64,000 nt of DNA, taken from Mantamonas sphyraenae. Its lineage: Eukaryota; CRuMs; Mantamonadidae. The stretch's first letter is position 1. Every line of letters starts with the position of its first letter. Below the pieces are notes generated by a model, which was not told the DNA's origin, ran no database searches, and saw only the letters and a list, made by a program, of their open reading frames with translations. The stretch lies in the NCBI GenBank assembly GCA_026936335.1, contig JAPMXV010000036.1, forward strand, positions 236,754 to 300,753, written 5' to 3'. The position numbers and the translations under genes were made by a program. Positions 62,901 to 64,000 of the stretch are shown one piece after another.

Positions 62901-63523
62901 GGTGCGACGGAGGCAGAGCGAAGTGCACCTGGGCGGTTTGTCGCGGCTGAGGAGGCGGCGGAGGAGGGTAGGCGTAGTATGGGTGGCCCTGATGAGCATA
63001 TGCGTGACGCTGATGGGGGTGGGTGTTGACAGAGACCCATATGATGGGTGGTTGTGGGTGCTGGTACGGGTTTTGTACGCCAGAGACGGGCAGCATGATC
63101 GGAAACGGCTGGGCAGCCATGGGAGGGACCATGTACTCGTAGCTGTGGGGAGACGCGGAGGGGCAGGGTGGGGTGGAAATGGTGAGCGGAAGGCGGAATG
63201 GACGCCGTCAGGGTAGAGGCGGGGGTGCAGGGAGGCTGGCGAGCAAAGAGGGGAAAACGAAGGAGATTGGCAGACCGGGAAACTGGCAACGGGGAGGGCA
63301 GTGACAGGGAAGAGGGGATCGGAGAAGAGCGGAGGAGGCAGCAGCGGTGGTGATGGGGAAGTGGAGATGCAGGGGAGGAGAACAGGGAAGCAACGGAGGC
63401 ATGCAGGAGGCAAGCAAGCGGGAGAAGCGGGCAGTCAGAAAACGGGGTGGAAGGCAGAACGCACGCTGGGCAGGTGTTGGGTGTGTGCTGTTGCTTCGGA
63501 GTGTTTGAGTAGTCTTTGTCCAT
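59950..63523 (-). CDS. Protein with four copies of an unknown ~150-residue domain, 1083 aa
   Basis: Proposed exons 63523-63465 (MDKDYSNTPKQQHTPNTCPA) and 63142-59950, joined in frame across a 322-nt GT-AG intron; starting at the internal ATG 63132 (MVPPMAAQ) is the conservative alternative. Residues 1-~320 are Pro/Tyr-rich then acidic, ending in basic RRTSRGLTRRRRGHINRR. The rest is a tandem pair of 376-residue units, each made of two related domains. Domain type 1: LPDGVVRKGW, EERSHSNKKEHTALLNHMHT, LVRQIQLALGNIPLSQGDMA, GVTKAGLKVCWLEEP. Type 2: WHPESVRSGW, REFQTLLAHMKARAANHPRH, LALGNVGVPPVDLAFFVRLL, GVTSLSLKIAWLDNPQ. The tail is a Ser run and KRQRLE, NLS-like. No known family recognised; a nuclear, possibly DNA-binding, repeat protein is a guess. 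Confidence 0.72.
59971..60001. repeat. (GGA)n run coding poly-Ser at the C terminus
   Basis: About ten GGA units; on the minus strand TCC serine codons just before KRQRLE. Confidence 0.85.
60061..62235. repeat. 1128-bp tandem duplication inside a coding region
   Basis: Two copies, about 60061-61107 and 61189-62235. The period is 1128 bp, measured from matching anchors (TGGTGGGACG at 60063 and 61191; CCATCTGGCA at 61091 and 62219). 1128 is a multiple of three, so the frame is kept (376 residues per unit). Copies differ at scattered sites. Confidence 0.9.
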
Positions 63524-63795
63524 GGTGGTGGTGGTGGAACTTGAGTGTATGTGGATTGTGTTGGACTGGTGGAGGGTGTTGTGGGTGTTGGTGATACTTT
63601 CGTTGAAGGCGGATGGGCAGTGCTGACTGCGCGGCGTTGCAGGCCTACGGCCACTCACCAGCAACATTTCCACTCCCACCCAACGCCCACTGCCCCATGT
63701 CACCACCCAACCCAGCAACACCGCCAGCAGACACAAGCACAACTCACATAACCTAGACCGGACATACCACAGTACTAGATATACTAATCATAGAC
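63524..63795. other. Subtelomeric spacer
   Basis: About 270 nt between the last gene's proposed start and the telomere array; contains the likely promoter of that gene and an AT-richer patch (63765-63795) abutting the repeats. No gene is supported. Confidence 0.5.
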
Positions 63796-64000
63796 TTAGG
63801 GTTAGGGTTAGGATAGGGTTAGGGTTAGGGTTAGGGGTTAGGGTTAGGGTTAGGGTTAGGGTTAGGGTTAGGGTTAGGGTTAGGGTTAGGGTTAGGGTTA
63901 GGGTTAGGGTTAGGGTTAGGGTTAGGGTTAGGGTTAGGGTTAGGGTTAGGGTTAGGGTTAGGGTTAGGGTTAGGGTTAGGTTAGGGTTAGGGTTAGGGTT
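63796..64000 (+). repeat. Telomere, (TTAGGG)n
   Basis: Continuous TTAGGG hexamers to the window edge, G-rich strand toward the right end. Variant units occur at the inner edge (TTAGGATAGGG, TTAGGGG, about 63806-63840) and one TTAGG unit near 63976-63982. This fixes orientation: the window ends at a chromosome terminus. Confidence 0.98.

Overview
This is a eukaryotic chromosome end. The right edge is an uninterrupted-to-degenerate array of TTAGGG, G-rich strand running 5'->3' toward the end, so the window is the last 64 kb of a chromosome. Genes carry short GT-AG introns (about 48-390 nt), spacing is very tight (some genes are under 50 nt apart), and long antisense open frames are common, as expected of a GC-rich coding bias. 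Two flagellar/ciliary genes (DRC4/GAS8 and a CEP104-like TOG protein), a THNSL1-type shikimate-kinase/threonine-synthase fusion, a giant PHR-family (MYCBP2/Highwire) E3 ligase and a Patched-like protein suggest a flagellated unicellular eukaryote near the opisthokonts (for example a choanoflagellate-like or apusomonad-like protist). I cannot name the species from the sequence alone.

Positions 1-40.2 kb are a conserved core region. In order: the 3' end of a short/branched-chain acyl-CoA dehydrogenase gene; an unrecognised protein with an N-terminal helical region; a stand-alone myosin-I tail (TH1) protein; a ~13.9 kb PHR-type RING/tandem-cysteine E3 ligase with one frame break; a multi-pass membrane protein; proteasome subunit alpha-4; ribosomal protein SA; a THNSL1-like protein; a PX-BAR sorting nexin; ubiquitin-S27a; a tail-anchored zinc-finger-like unknown; an HSF-type transcription factor; a CEP104-like TOG protein; SFT2; and DRC4.

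Positions 40.2-64 kb are subtelomeric and different in character. Two HSF-like paralogs with an insertion inside the DNA-binding domain face each other (40.9 and 56.3 kb). Between them lies a pair of ~2.6 kb inverted repeats (42.24-44.86 and 52.37-54.98 kb), each carrying an almost identical 227-codon gene. Inside the palindrome sit an ankyrin protein, a Patched-like RND membrane protein and an LRR protein; a second LRR protein lies outside. The ankyrin protein and both LRR proteins share the same C-terminal module ending in an F-box-like TLPDEVM motif. This looks like an expanding subtelomeric family of repeat-domain proteins and is the best candidate here for an undescribed system. Closest to the telomere are two unrecognised genes converging tail to tail; one encodes four copies of an unknown ~150-residue domain, made by a 1128-bp tandem duplication of a two-domain unit.

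Exon boundaries were read by eye from splice signals, reading frame and recalled family alignments; no search was run.
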